Source: JBBAAW01 sp964574405 (GTDB lineage Bacteria; Patescibacteriota; WWE3; UBA101185; UBA10185). Taken from it: a stretch of DNA of 9,199 bases. The notes beneath the pieces were generated by a model. The model was not told the origin of the DNA. It saw nothing but the letters and a program-made list of their open reading frames with translations, and ran no database searches. A program made the position numbers and the translations under genes. Shown here piece by piece: positions 1 to 6,133 of this stretch. The stretch is from NCBI GenBank assembly GCA_964574405.1, contig CAZNNN010000028.1, forward strand, positions 1 to 9,199. The letters run 5' to 3'. The stretch's first letter is position 1. Every line of letters starts with the position of its first letter.

Positions 1-2
1 GT

Positions 3-29
3 AAAAGGGTTCAGAGCAAGTGAACCTTT
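3..29 (-). terminator. Possible terminator hairpin after the BRO-N gene
   Basis: Read on the minus strand, arms of 9 to 10 nt (plus-strand 4-13 and 21-29) pair with one bulged base around a 7-nt loop and are followed by a short run of four T. It lies about 22 bases past the stop of the BRO-N gene. The T-tract is short, so this is a weak candidate for an intrinsic terminator. Confidence 0.4.
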
Positions 30-51
30 CCATTCCGTGGAGTGTAAGTTA

Positions 52-912
52 TCACTTGCGACTATTCTTGTCAACACCTTGTAAGGGCAACTTTAAATTC
101 CCACCAAAATCCTTTAGGGCTAGTTTAAAATTATTGCCAGTTACAATCTTTTTACCGGTTTTTTCCTCCAACTCAAGTCGTGCTTTTTTGGCGATGTTGC
201 CACCTTTTTTACCCGCCACAACATTTTCTGGCAAACCTTCCGCCCTGTCTTTATTTGCAATTTCCCGAGTGGAATACTCCGCTAAAGCCGTAAAAATAAG
301 TTCCGCCTCTGACATGTGGTCGCGCAAGTTTTCCGTTTTTAAATCCTTAAGTTTTTTATGTTGACCAACGGTTAGCCCCGTCCACTCTTGGTGGATAACA
401 TTTGTAAGCAGAGCAAACTCGTTGCCCTCTTTAACCCCGTGATCTTTCCAGTAATCGGTTAATTTATTCCTGGTTTCCTGACTCATCATTCTCTGCTGAA
501 TCCATTTTTCTGGTCGACCTAGTTTTTGCCAATTTTGGCGGGCTCGGTTTATGGATCTTTCCGGATCGACTGTTTCTTGCAACCTCTCATAACCAACCTT
601 TGCTAGCCAAATTTTAAACGGTTCGGCTTTGGGCGAGGGAATCGATTGAATAATTCTTAATATCCCGGCGGTACTAGCACAGTTCATTTTTTGTCTACCA
701 CCGCTAGTTAAAACCCAGAGGGTATGGACAATTTGTCCGTACCCTTTGCTTAATTCCTCGTCACGACGCAATATTTTATTAAAATAGTCTTTTGGATTAA
801 TAGTTTCAGTTAACACTCGAACAATATCTTCAATTACAAACCACCATTCCCCTTTCTCCATGACTCTGCGAATTTTACTTCCTTCAAAGAGTACAATTTT
901 GTTGTTCTCCAT
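52..912 (-). CDS. BRO-N / DinD-like DNA-binding protein
   Basis: 286 residues from an ATG at 912, preceded by AGAAAGGA about 4 nt upstream; this site decides the start over an in-frame ATG 30 nt further out. Residues about 5-115 look like a BRO-N (phage antirepressor-type) domain: an opening IVLFEGSKIRRV, the WWFVIEDIVRVL segment, LTSGGRQKMNCASTAGILRI and a closing FKIWLAKVGYERL. Residues 120-265 resemble the C-terminal part of DinD-like proteins, with TGLTVGQHKKLKDLK, NLRDHMSEAELI and a basic GGNIAKKARLELEEKTGK tail. Such proteins are found in phages and in bacterial chromosomes; most have no proven role, and DNA binding or stress regulation is an inference from the family. It follows trpS on the same strand, but two inverted repeats and about 230 bases separate them, so it probably has its own promoter. 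It ends in TGA. Confidence 0.8.
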   Translation of the reverse strand: MENNKIVLFEGSKIRRVMEKGEWWFVIEDIVRVLTETINPKDYFNKILRRDEELSKGYGQIVHTLWVLTSGGRQKMNCASTAGILRIIQSIPSPKAEPFKIWLAKVGYERLQETVDPERSINRARQNWQKLGRPEKWIQQRMMSQETRNKLTDYWKDHGVKEGNEFALLTNVIHQEWTGLTVGQHKKLKDLKTENLRDHMSEAELIFTALAEYSTREIANKDRAEGLPENVVAGKKGGNIAKKARLELEEKTGKKIVTGNNFKLALKDFGGNLKLPLQGVDKNSRK

Positions 913-1012
913 ATTTTCCTTTCTATAAAATTTAACAAACAACGAGCAGGGTAAAAATTGCGTCCAAACTACAAAGTGGGTAGGAAATTCTGCTCTAATT
1001 TAGATTACCAAA

Positions 1013-1037
1013 TTTATAGATAAATGCAATATGTCAA
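1013..1037 (-). promoter_or_regulatory. Weak candidate promoter for the BRO-N gene
   Basis: On the minus strand a perfect TTGACA (1032-1037) is followed 13 nt later by TATAAA (1013-1018). Each hexamer looks good, but the spacing is too short for a standard sigma-70 promoter. A start here would leave a leader of about 100 nt before the ATG at 912. Confidence 0.3.
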
Positions 1038-1066
1038 AATATGAAATACTTTTACCGGAATTTTTT

Positions 1067-1093
1067 CAGGTAGTTACAAAATGTAACCTACTG
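1067..1093. repeat. Imperfect inverted repeat, GTTACA-AAA-TGTAAC core
   Basis: A six-base perfect core (1073-1078 and 1082-1087) around a 3-nt spacer. Its outer parts GGTAG and CTAC echo the second inverted repeat at 1111-1139. It lies between trpS and the BRO-N gene, just upstream of the latter's candidate promoter, and could be an operator or an RNA hairpin. There is no T-tract on either side that would make it a convincing terminator. Confidence 0.5.
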
Positions 1094-1110
1094 GCTTTCT
1101 TCCGCCATTT

Positions 1111-1139
1111 CTACCTGGGGACAATTTGTCCCTAGGTAG
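1111..1139. repeat. Near-perfect 14-bp inverted repeat after trpS
   Basis: Two 14-nt arms (1111-1124 and 1126-1139) match at 13 of 14 positions around a single central base. The outer part is CTACCT/AGGTAG and the inner part GGGACAA/TTGTCCC. It begins 7 bases past the trpS stop. On the minus strand no U-tract follows, so it is better read as a protein-binding palindrome or a 3'-end-stabilising hairpin than as a classic terminator. Confidence 0.6.
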
Positions 1140-1146
1140 GAACTGA

Positions 1147-2142
1147 TTATTTTTTAAGTTTTAGGGCGTACAATACTTTATCTAAAGTTACTTGAGCTTC
1201 CTGACGAACGGCTTGATTTCCCGAATGTAAAATTTCCAAAACTTCATCCATACGCAACTCGTAGTATCGGCGCTTTTCTCTAATTGGAGTCAAAAATGTG
1301 TTCAAAGCCAGAAAAAGCTTTTGTTTAACCTCCACATCCCCCACTTTACCCGCGTGATAACGCTCTTTTAAATCATCTACCTCTGCCTTGTTGGGGTTAA
1401 ATGCATCGTGATAAATAAAAACGGGATTTCCTTCCACCGTACCTGGGTCTGTGGCGTGGAGTCGCTTGGGATCGGTGTACATACTCATAACCTTTGTTTT
1501 GAGTTCCTCCTCGCCGTCGGACAGAAATATGGCATTATTGAGCGACTTGGTCATCTTGGCGTTGCCATCAGTTCCGATCAATCTTTTTACTCGTCCAACC
1601 AGTCCTTGTACTTCTTTAAAGGTTTTTCCGTAAAGCAGGTTGAATTTACGCACCACCTCGTTGGTTTGTTCGATATGCGCAAGTTGATCTTCGCCCACAG
1701 GTACAAGATCAGCATTCACACATAGAATATCAGCTGCTTGAAGTATGGGAAAAAAGGCAAAACCAAGTGAAAAATTGTCACCTAAATTTTTATCTCTAAT
1801 CTCGTCCTTAATTGTAGGATTTCTCAAAGCCCTGCTGTGAGTTACCAGCATACTAAAAATTGTGGCTAATTCAAAAATTGCAGGTACGGCTGACTCCTGA
1901 AAAAATGTAGCTTTTTTGGGGTCAAGACCGACGGCAAGATTATCCGCCAAAACCGCCAATACTGAATCCGATACAGTTTGCGGATCGGAAAGATACTTTG
2001 GGTACGCAAAAGAATGAATGTCGGCTAGAATTATGAAAGTCTTATACTCATCCTGAAGTTTTACACGATTTTCGTGAGAGCCAACATAATGGCCCAGATG
2101 AAGTCGCCCTGTAGTATTGTCGCCAGTTAAAATTGTTTTCAC
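1147..2142 (-). CDS. trpS: Tryptophanyl-tRNA synthetase
   Basis: 331 residues, the usual length for bacterial TrpRS. This cytoplasmic class I aminoacyl-tRNA synthetase charges tRNA-Trp with tryptophan using ATP. The Rossmann-fold signature is GRLHLGHYVG at residues 12-21 (the HIGH motif appears as HLGH, 15-18). The second signature is KMTKS at 196-200, a KMSKS variant, and GEDQLAHIE at 150-158 is the conserved stretch typical of TrpRS. The start is GTG at 2140-2142; there is no Shine-Dalgarno, and a TACAAT box lies only 6 nt upstream (2149-2154), which would place transcription start at or next to the GTG. The gene is divergent from the tRNA-Ile gene; the tRNA's -35 element lies within about 10 bases of this start, so the two promoters overlap. 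Confidence 0.96.
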   Translation of the reverse strand: MKTILTGDNTTGRLHLGHYVGSHENRVKLQDEYKTFIILADIHSFAYPKYLSDPQTVSDSVLAVLADNLAVGLDPKKATFFQESAVPAIFELATIFSMLVTHSRALRNPTIKDEIRDKNLGDNFSLGFAFFPILQAADILCVNADLVPVGEDQLAHIEQTNEVVRKFNLLYGKTFKEVQGLVGRVKRLIGTDGNAKMTKSLNNAIFLSDGEEELKTKVMSMYTDPKRLHATDPGTVEGNPVFIYHDAFNPNKAEVDDLKERYHAGKVGDVEVKQKLFLALNTFLTPIREKRRYYELRMDEVLEILHSGNQAVRQEAQVTLDKVLYALKLKK

Positions 2143-2145
2143 GGG

Positions 2146-2173
2146 TTGATTGTACTACGAAATAAGATATAAT
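2146..2173 (+). promoter_or_regulatory. Promoter of the tRNA-Ile gene
   Basis: TTGATT (2146-2151), a 16-nt spacer, then a perfect TATAAT (2168-2173). The tRNA begins 15 bases after the -10 box, so the precursor has a very short 5' leader. The element overlaps the region upstream of trpS on the other strand. Confidence 0.75.
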
Positions 2174-2187
2174 GCTTTCTACGGTGA

Positions 2188-2264
2188 GGGTCGGTAGCTC
2201 AGCTGGTTAGAGCGCTTCTCTGATAAGGAAGAGGCCGAAGGTTCGAGTCCTTCTCGACCCACCA
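2188..2264 (+). tRNA. tRNA-Ile (anticodon GAU)
   Basis: A complete 77-nt cloverleaf. The acceptor stem is GGGTCGG against TCGACCC with a G-T pair at the base. The D arm is GCTC/GAGC. The anticodon stem is CTTCT/GGAAG with loop CTGATAA, giving anticodon GAT. There is a five-base variable loop, and the T arm is GAAGG-TTCGAGT-CCTTC. Discriminator A and an encoded CCA (2262-2264) complete it. It reads the isoleucine codons AUC and AUU. In many bacteria this tRNA sits in the 16S-23S spacer; here it is a separate gene about 700 bases beyond the 16S 3' end and on the opposite strand, with its own promoter. Confidence 0.97.
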
Positions 2265-2280
2265 AGTTTAACAATAAAGG

Positions 2281-2706
2281 TTAAATGCCTAGATATTGAG
2301 CGACTTTGGGGTCAAGATCGGTAGTAAAAAACTTACTGAGCACCGCGGGCTCAACCCATTTAATACGATCGATTTCATGTGTTTCCTCTACAATAGTGGT
2401 TTTTACCTTAACAAGATCACACTTAAAATACTTTAGATGCGCCGTAAGACCTGGGAAATCTCGCTCAGATATTTGCTCGCCCACTTTAACCTCGTAACCA
2501 GTTTCTTCTTTCATTTCCCTAGCTAAGGCTTGGAAATCGGTTTCACCGACATGGATAGTTCCGCCTGGAAAAGCCCACGACAGAGTTTGACCGTCGCTGG
2601 TTTTTTCCGGATGAACACGGCTGATGATAAGCACCTTACCTTGGGTGTTTTTCATGATTCCGAGTACAACTTGTTTCCGACTTTTATCGTCGCTAGTATT
2701 GTCCAT
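2281..2706 (-). CDS. NUDIX hydrolase
   Basis: 141 residues, a typical single-domain NUDIX length. The Nudix box spans residues 49-71 (GTIHVGE, then REMKEETGY) and matches GX5EX7REUXEEXGU, so the metal-binding glutamates are present (E64, E67, E68). The strand before it, WAFPGG, is the usual lead-in. These enzymes hydrolyse nucleoside diphosphates linked to another moiety; the substrate (a damaged nucleotide, a nucleotide sugar, a cap-like structure) cannot be told from sequence. The start is an ATG at 2706 in an A/T-rich setting without a clear Shine-Dalgarno. It lies downstream of the 16S gene on the same strand and could be reached by readthrough. Its stop is 17 bases from the 3' end of the convergent tRNA-Ile. 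Confidence 0.9.
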   Translation of the reverse strand: MDNTSDDKSRKQVVLGIMKNTQGKVLIISRVHPEKTSDGQTLSWAFPGGTIHVGETDFQALAREMKEETGYEVKVGEQISERDFPGLTAHLKYFKCDLVKVKTTIVEETHEIDRIKWVEPAVLSKFFTTDLDPKVAQYLGI

Positions 2707-2836
2707 ATTTATTTCAAAAGAAAAAAGGCAAAAAGAATGTTCGTTTAAAGATTTATAGCTTATCTTTGAACTTACCCAGTCCTCTGTGAGTTTTAGAGGT
2801 TACGCATTTGACTTATGAGTTTCTAGGTCAAACGGT

Positions 2837-2962
2837 GTTAATTGGCAAACGGGCTCGCTTTGCGCGAGGCAATTAAAGTATCCGTCTACAATTAACGAGT
2901 TTTTCCCTTTAGACCGAGGGCAAATGCCAACTCGGTCGCAGGGAGAAACCTTGTTTTCTCCC
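2837..2962 (-). other. 16S trailer: three stem-loops
   Basis: Downstream of the mature 16S 3' end, on the transcribed strand, come three hairpins in order. The first has an 8-bp stem and lies at 2941-2962. The second has a 7-bp GACCGAG/CTCGGTC stem with an inner GGCA/TGCC stem and lies at 2912-2937. The third is a 60-nt element whose ends GTTAATTG (2837-2844) and CAATTAAC (2889-2896) pair, enclosing a CTCGC/GCGAG hairpin (2854-2868). None has a U-tract behind it on this strand. They are likely processing or 3'-end structures of the 16S precursor; the exact role is unknown. The rest of 2707-2836 shows nothing I recognise. Confidence 0.5.
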
Positions 2963-3009
2963 TAGAAAGGAGGTGATCCAGCGCCAGATTCCCCTAGCGC
3001 TACCTTGTT

Positions 3010-3666
3010 CGCTTGTTCCATTTAGCGCAAAGCGCGTAATGGACTCGTCCATTATTACTAATGGCGCTGACTATATCTTCATCCTAACAAACTTGCCCTT
3101 TTCGTTATGAAAAGAGCCTACAAGTCGACCAAATTTTTCCCAAGAACTACATAAAATGTAAAACCTGAAATAATTTGGATCAACATTTTTACTTGGTACA
3201 TGAATTTTTCCACAATCAATTTCTAACTCCAGCAAATAATTTCTTACCTGCTCCAAGTCAGAAAACTCTTGGCAAACTCAAGTATGTAGACATTTCTAGC
3301 CTTTCCTTCTTTATATATCCATGCTTTAGAACCCATTTTTTGAATTCCAAGTTGGATTGTTTCAAGAAAAGAAAGCGACTTTTGACACAATCGATAGGTA
3401 TACTTTGAAGTGGTTGAATCGTGCATCAAACCAAGTAAATAAGACTTTGTAATGTTAGGTGTCGGCGTATTATACGCAGTAAGTTTATCACAATATCTTT
3501 AGTAAAATATTCTGACACTAGCGTATCGTACCTTCATTGGTACAGTCGATACGGGGTACGCCTAAGACGTACTTCCCTCGGTATTACCCACCAAAGGCGG
3601 GCTTCACCGATATTAGCCGAATTTCTTTACGAAATTACTCTCGTAAGTCGCAACAATTTACCATTT
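3010..3666 (-). mobile_element. Intron 3 of 16S: group I intron at about position 1498
   Basis: 657 nt inserted after U1498 (exon ...GTCGT, then AACAAGG). The 5' exon ends in U and the intron ends in G, as group I rules require. P1 is explicit: exon AAGUCGU pairs with GCGACUU (3645-3651), including the conserved U-G wobble at the splice site. Directly before it, UUGUU (3652-3656) can pair with the 3' exon AACAA, giving P10. P7 strands are GACU (3544-3547) and AAGAUAUAGUC (S element, 3069-3079). A CCATTA-GTAA-TAATGG hairpin and further stems follow P7. The core matches that of intron 1 (the CGGTGAA, CCGAGGGAAGT and ACCCCGTA blocks). It carries a broken LAGLIDADG gene between the two P7 strands. 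Self-splicing is inferred from structure. Confidence 0.88.
3071..3498 (-). pseudogene. Decayed LAGLIDADG homing endonuclease in intron 3
   Basis: Two overlapping frames form one broken gene. Frame one, open from 3498 to a TAA at 3244-3246, carries the motif SYLLGLMHDST followed by KYTYRLCQKSLSFLE and KAWIYKEGKARNVYILEF. No ATG precedes the motif, so its start is lost or non-standard (TTG and ATG codons exist only inside it). Frame two, ending with TAG at 3071-3073, resumes as CQEFSDLEQVRNYLLELEIDCGKIHVPS and NVDPNYFRFYI. In two-motif relatives, as I recall them, a second LAGLIDADG motif (of the GYFDAEGG type) lies between the YILEF and FCQKDF segments. Here these two abut near 3265-3280 in different frames, which suggests an internal deletion that also shifted the frame. 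Without the second motif an active endonuclease is unlikely. The final TAG lies inside the ribozyme's P7 S element. Confidence 0.75.
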
Positions 3667-3785
3667 ACGACTTCACCCTCATCACTGGTTCCACCGTGAG
3701 CCTAACTAATGCTAAGATTTAGGGTAGCCCCAGCTTTGCTGGCGTGACGGGCGGTGATTGGGATCAAGTAATTCATTGTCCCTCC

Positions 3786-3818
3786 CCACCGAGCGTGCGT
3801 GTCTAGCGCACTCGGCGA
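3786..3818 (-). ncRNA. Domain V-like hairpin of intron 2
   Basis: Lower stem UCGCCGAG against CUCGGUGG, with the CGC triad facing G-U-G (C-G, G-U wobble, C-G). Then comes the two-base CG bulge on the 3' side (3794-3795), then a UGCG/CGCA stem closed by a 7-nt loop. The length is 33 nt against the usual 34. It starts 4 bases after the stop of the intron-encoded gene, and a domain VI-like stem with a bulged A follows directly. Confidence 0.65.
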
Positions 3819-3822
3819 GTTT

Positions 3823-4242
3823 CTATACTTCACTCCTAATACGAAGAATTTCCTTAATGTTATCATTACCCAAATGTCTTTTCTCTTTTATCAACCTTGC
3901 CACTCTACAAAACTTCTCAAACTGCAGTTTCTTTTTAGCCTGCAACGGATATTTAGTGAAAAAAGGTATAACTTTCTCACTGATATCCCTAATATTGCTG
4001 ACCTTAAGTTTGCAGTGTGGTTGCCATTTAGGATGACTTTTATAAATCAACCTATAAATGTTCCCACAACTAAGAGTAGTCCTTATTCTTTCCAGAATTT
4101 CTTCGTCTGACTCCTCAAGCTCGATTGCAAAAAGTAACCGAACCTCTAAAAGTCGACCATGATGTCTGTTAACAGTAATGCTAAAACAGCCCTCGCCGTC
4201 AACAAAACCCACAACATAGTATGGATTTAATATAGAATTCAT
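3823..4242 (-). CDS. Single-motif LAGLIDADG homing endonuclease (intron 2)
   Basis: 139 residues from an ATG at 4242 preceded by GAGGAAGGG, a good Shine-Dalgarno. An upstream TTG at 4278 would add 12 residues but has no such signal. Residues about 8-24 hold the only LAGLIDADG motif (VVGFVDGEGCFSITV), with the acidic catalytic residue in DGEG. The remainder (LLFAIELEESDEEILERI, KLKVSNIRDISEKVIPFF) fits the LAGLIDADG_1 fold. Single-motif enzymes act as homodimers on nearly palindromic sites of about 20 bp. The expected target is the intronless 16S gene around position 1396, so the protein would spread the intron by double-strand-break repair. It sits just upstream of domain V, where group II introns normally carry a reverse transcriptase. 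The frame is intact, so the gene may still be active. Confidence 0.88.
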   Translation of the reverse strand: MNSILNPYYVVGFVDGEGCFSITVNRHHGRLLEVRLLFAIELEESDEEILERIRTTLSCGNIYRLIYKSHPKWQPHCKLKVSNIRDISEKVIPFFTKYPLQAKKKLQFEKFCRVARLIKEKRHLGNDNIKEILRIRSEV

Positions 4243-5156
4243 CCCTTCCTCTATAGCAGATATTGTTTCAATCTGCAAGAGTACTATGGATTCAGCTGAC
4301 TTCCTAATAACATAAGAATTACCGTAATTATTAGGATCTCCTTGGGTTACGCTTTAGACTATTTGAGGCATTCCTACCGGACTTTCTAGACTTTTTCCCA
4401 TGTACACACGCATGGTCAAAGTATCCGTTTTTTGCGTAGGACTGCCGTTTGTATATTGAACCCTTCAGACCTTCCCTTACGGGAGAGGTCCTGTTCTCAA
4501 CTATCCGCCAAAGGCGGAGATGGATTTTCACCACTTAGTCCCATGAGCGCTGCCAAGCGCATTTAGTTTGTGCAAGTCCCGAGAACGTATTCACCGGCGT
4601 ATAGCTGACCGCCGATTACTAGCGATTCCAACTTCATGGAGTCGAATTGCAGACTCCAATCCGAACTGAGACGCGTTTTAAGAGATTTGCTCAACCTTGC
4701 GATCTTGCTTCTCGCTGTACGCGCCATTGTAGCATGCTTCTAGCCCCAGACATAAAGGCAATCCTGACTTGACGTCGTCCCCGCCTTCCTCCCGCTTACG
4801 CGGGCAGTTCCGCTAGAGTGATACAACTAACGGTAAGGGTTGCGCTCGTTAGCCCACTTAAGGGTACGTCTCACGATACGAGCTGACGACAGCCATGCAA
4901 CACCTGTGCAAGCCTCCTTGCGGATCAGCTAACTTTCATTAGCCTAGAACTCTTGCATGTCAAGTCTGGGTAAGGTTCTTGGGTTAGCAGCCAATTAAAG
5001 AGCATGCTCCACCGCTTGTGCGGGTCCCCGCCAATTCCTTTGAGTTTTAGCCTTGCGACCGTACTCCCCAGGCGGCCTGCTTAACGCGTTAGCTTCGACA
5101 CCCAAAATAAATTCAAGTATCTAGCAGGCATAGTTTACGGCGTGGAATACACGGGT

Positions 5157-6133
5157 CAATTTCTTGCAAATTTGCAAGACTTCCGTTACCGGAAGGATCG
5201 GACTATATCATTCTCTGAAAAGTGACTCAAAGCAACCATTTCAGAGATCCAGCGTTGTTGAAGTTCTCTATCTTTGTATTTAATACAAACTTTATACAGC
5301 ATTTCCTGCACTTTAATGTGCGGAATGATTAGTCTAAAAAAGTTTTTGAGTTGTTCCACGGATCTTATATATAGTCTAAAAAAGTGCCTGTTGTTGGATC
5401 TTTTTATTTCACCAATACTGGTATCCAAACCCCAAACCACTTTTAGATATTTTCTTATAATTTCCACTTGTCCTTTGGAAAACGAGTCGGTGCAAAAAAC
5501 ACCGTCCCTTCCTCCTCCAATGAGGGATCCGTCATCCATCCACCAAACTGCTAATGATAATGGTGACAATTGGTTAAGCCATTTTCTGGTTACAACCTTT
5601 TTATCGCCTTTAGATACAAGACTGAACAAGTTAGTTAAACGACTGTCCGCCCTGCTCTGATACCTTAGCTTTGCCCCTCCAAAACCATCTGGTTTTTGCA
5701 ACCAAACATTTTTCTCCGTTGATATTTCGGTTAACTTGCTAACCTTCCACTTAAAGTAGCTGGTTTGCTTAATCGAATGTCTAAAAGAAAATCTTGGAGT
5801 TACATAGTTTTGGTGAATCTTTAAGGATCCATCCCCCAATAAACTTCCTAGAATAATTTCTCTGCATTCTTGCGACAAAGGTAAAACGGTTTTACTCATA
5901 TTAATATGAATTATACCATCCCGCCAACTGTCAGAAAACTTCATAGTCTCTACGGGGTCCGCCAAAGCTTGCTTGCGCATGCGGGGCGGACTTCCCTCGG
6001 GGTTAACCTTTACGGGTATGTATATAGTACCCATATTGTAAAGGCATTCACCGATATAGCTAGATGCGCACTCTCACATTGCTGTGAAAGGGGACACCTG
6101 TTTTAGTGCGTATAAATATACGCACGCGGATTT
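5157..6133 (-). mobile_element. Intron 1 of 16S: group I intron at about position 793
   Basis: 977 nt inserted in the 790 loop (exon ...GATTAGAT, then ACCC). The 5' exon ends in U and the intron ends in G. P7 strands are GACUAU (5943-5948) and AUAUAGUCC (S element, about 5199-5209). Other visible elements are a CUUCCG-GUAA-CGGAAG hairpin after P7 (5180-5195), a 16-nt self-complementary stretch near the 3' end (5163-5178), a GUCCGCC/GGCGGAC stem before P7, and a TCACA-GCAA-TGTGA hairpin (6074-6087). A perfect 9-bp hairpin lies at 6106-6125. A plausible P1 pairs exon UUAGAU with AUCUAG (6060-6065), though with U-A rather than the usual U-G at the splice site. The encoded endonuclease lies between the P7 strands, in the P8 region, and overlaps the 3' core. 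Junctions could shift by one base (A at either end). Confidence 0.88.
5186..5899 (-). CDS. Two-motif LAGLIDADG homing endonuclease (intron 1)
   Basis: 237 residues from an ATG at 5899. A longer frame starting at 6034 would run back through the P7 5' strand and the P6 stem, so the inner ATG is preferred; it has no clear Shine-Dalgarno. Motif 1 is ILGSLLGDGS (residues 16-25) and motif 2 LAVWWMDDGS (116-125), each with an acidic catalytic residue. This is the pattern of monomeric LAGLIDADG_2-type enzymes, also known from chloroplast and mitochondrial rRNA introns. A monomer of this type cuts an asymmetric site of about 20 bp, here presumably the intronless 790 loop of 16S, and drives homing. The C-terminal residues ENDIVRSFR are encoded by the P7 3' strand and the next helix, and the TAA stop lies in a GUAA tetraloop. 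The frame is intact. Confidence 0.92.
   Translation of the reverse strand: MSKTVLPLSQECREIILGSLLGDGSLKIHQNYVTPRFSFRHSIKQTSYFKWKVSKLTEISTEKNVWLQKPDGFGGAKLRYQSRADSRLTNLFSLVSKGDKKVVTRKWLNQLSPLSLAVWWMDDGSLIGGGRDGVFCTDSFSKGQVEIIRKYLKVVWGLDTSIGEIKRSNNRHFFRLYIRSVEQLKNFFRLIIPHIKVQEMLYKVCIKYKDRELQQRWISEMVALSHFSENDIVRSFR

Larger units (their letters stand above)
3757..4568 (-). mobile_element. Intron 2 of 16S: group II-like intron at about position 1396
   Basis: 812 nt inserted between GCACA and CACCGCCC (A1396|C1397). Group II features I can pair by eye: the loop of the CCATG/CATGG hairpin (4398-4415) contains UGUGUA (EBS1, 4403-4408), complementary to exon UGCACA (IBS1, 4569-4574). The base before it (G, 4409) can pair with the first 3'-exon base (C3756), the delta contact. 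GUCCU (EBS2, 4438-4442) pairs with exon GGGAC (IBS2, 4576-4580). A 33-nt domain V-like hairpin (3786-3818) has a CGC triad with G-U wobble and a CG two-base bulge. Domain VI ends AAU with a bulged A (3764) eight nt from the 3' end. Odd points: no GUGYG at the 5' end (AUGCG lies 6 nt in, GUGGUG 34 nt in), and the domain V tip lacks a GNRA loop. It encodes a LAGLIDADG protein, not a reverse transcriptase. Confidence 0.75.

Noticed and set aside
52..54. Recoded UGA (glycine) as in some candidate-phyla bacteria
   Set aside because: The BRO-N gene ends naturally at TGA with a hairpin just beyond, and the other genes end in TAA or TAG; nothing here needs UGA to be a sense codon.
2267..2285. TTTAAC/GTTAAA hairpin after tRNA-Ile as a terminator
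   Set aside because: Only six mostly A-T pairs, no T-tract, and overlap with the NUDIX stop codon; too weak to list.
4331..4534. 67-codon minus-strand frame within intron 2
   Set aside because: It lies in the domain I region that carries EBS1 and EBS2, has low-complexity basic composition, and no recognisable domain or Shine-Dalgarno.
3757..4568. Archaeal-type bulge-helix-bulge intron
   Set aside because: LAGLIDADG genes in 16S are common in archaeal introns, but I could not form a 4-bp helix with two 3-nt bulges at these junctions, whereas group II pairings fit them.
5900..6034. 45-codon N-terminal extension of the intron 1 endonuclease
   Set aside because: It is encoded by the ribozyme core before and including the P7 5' strand and shows no LAGLIDADG similarity; the ATG at 5899 just before the conserved part is more likely.
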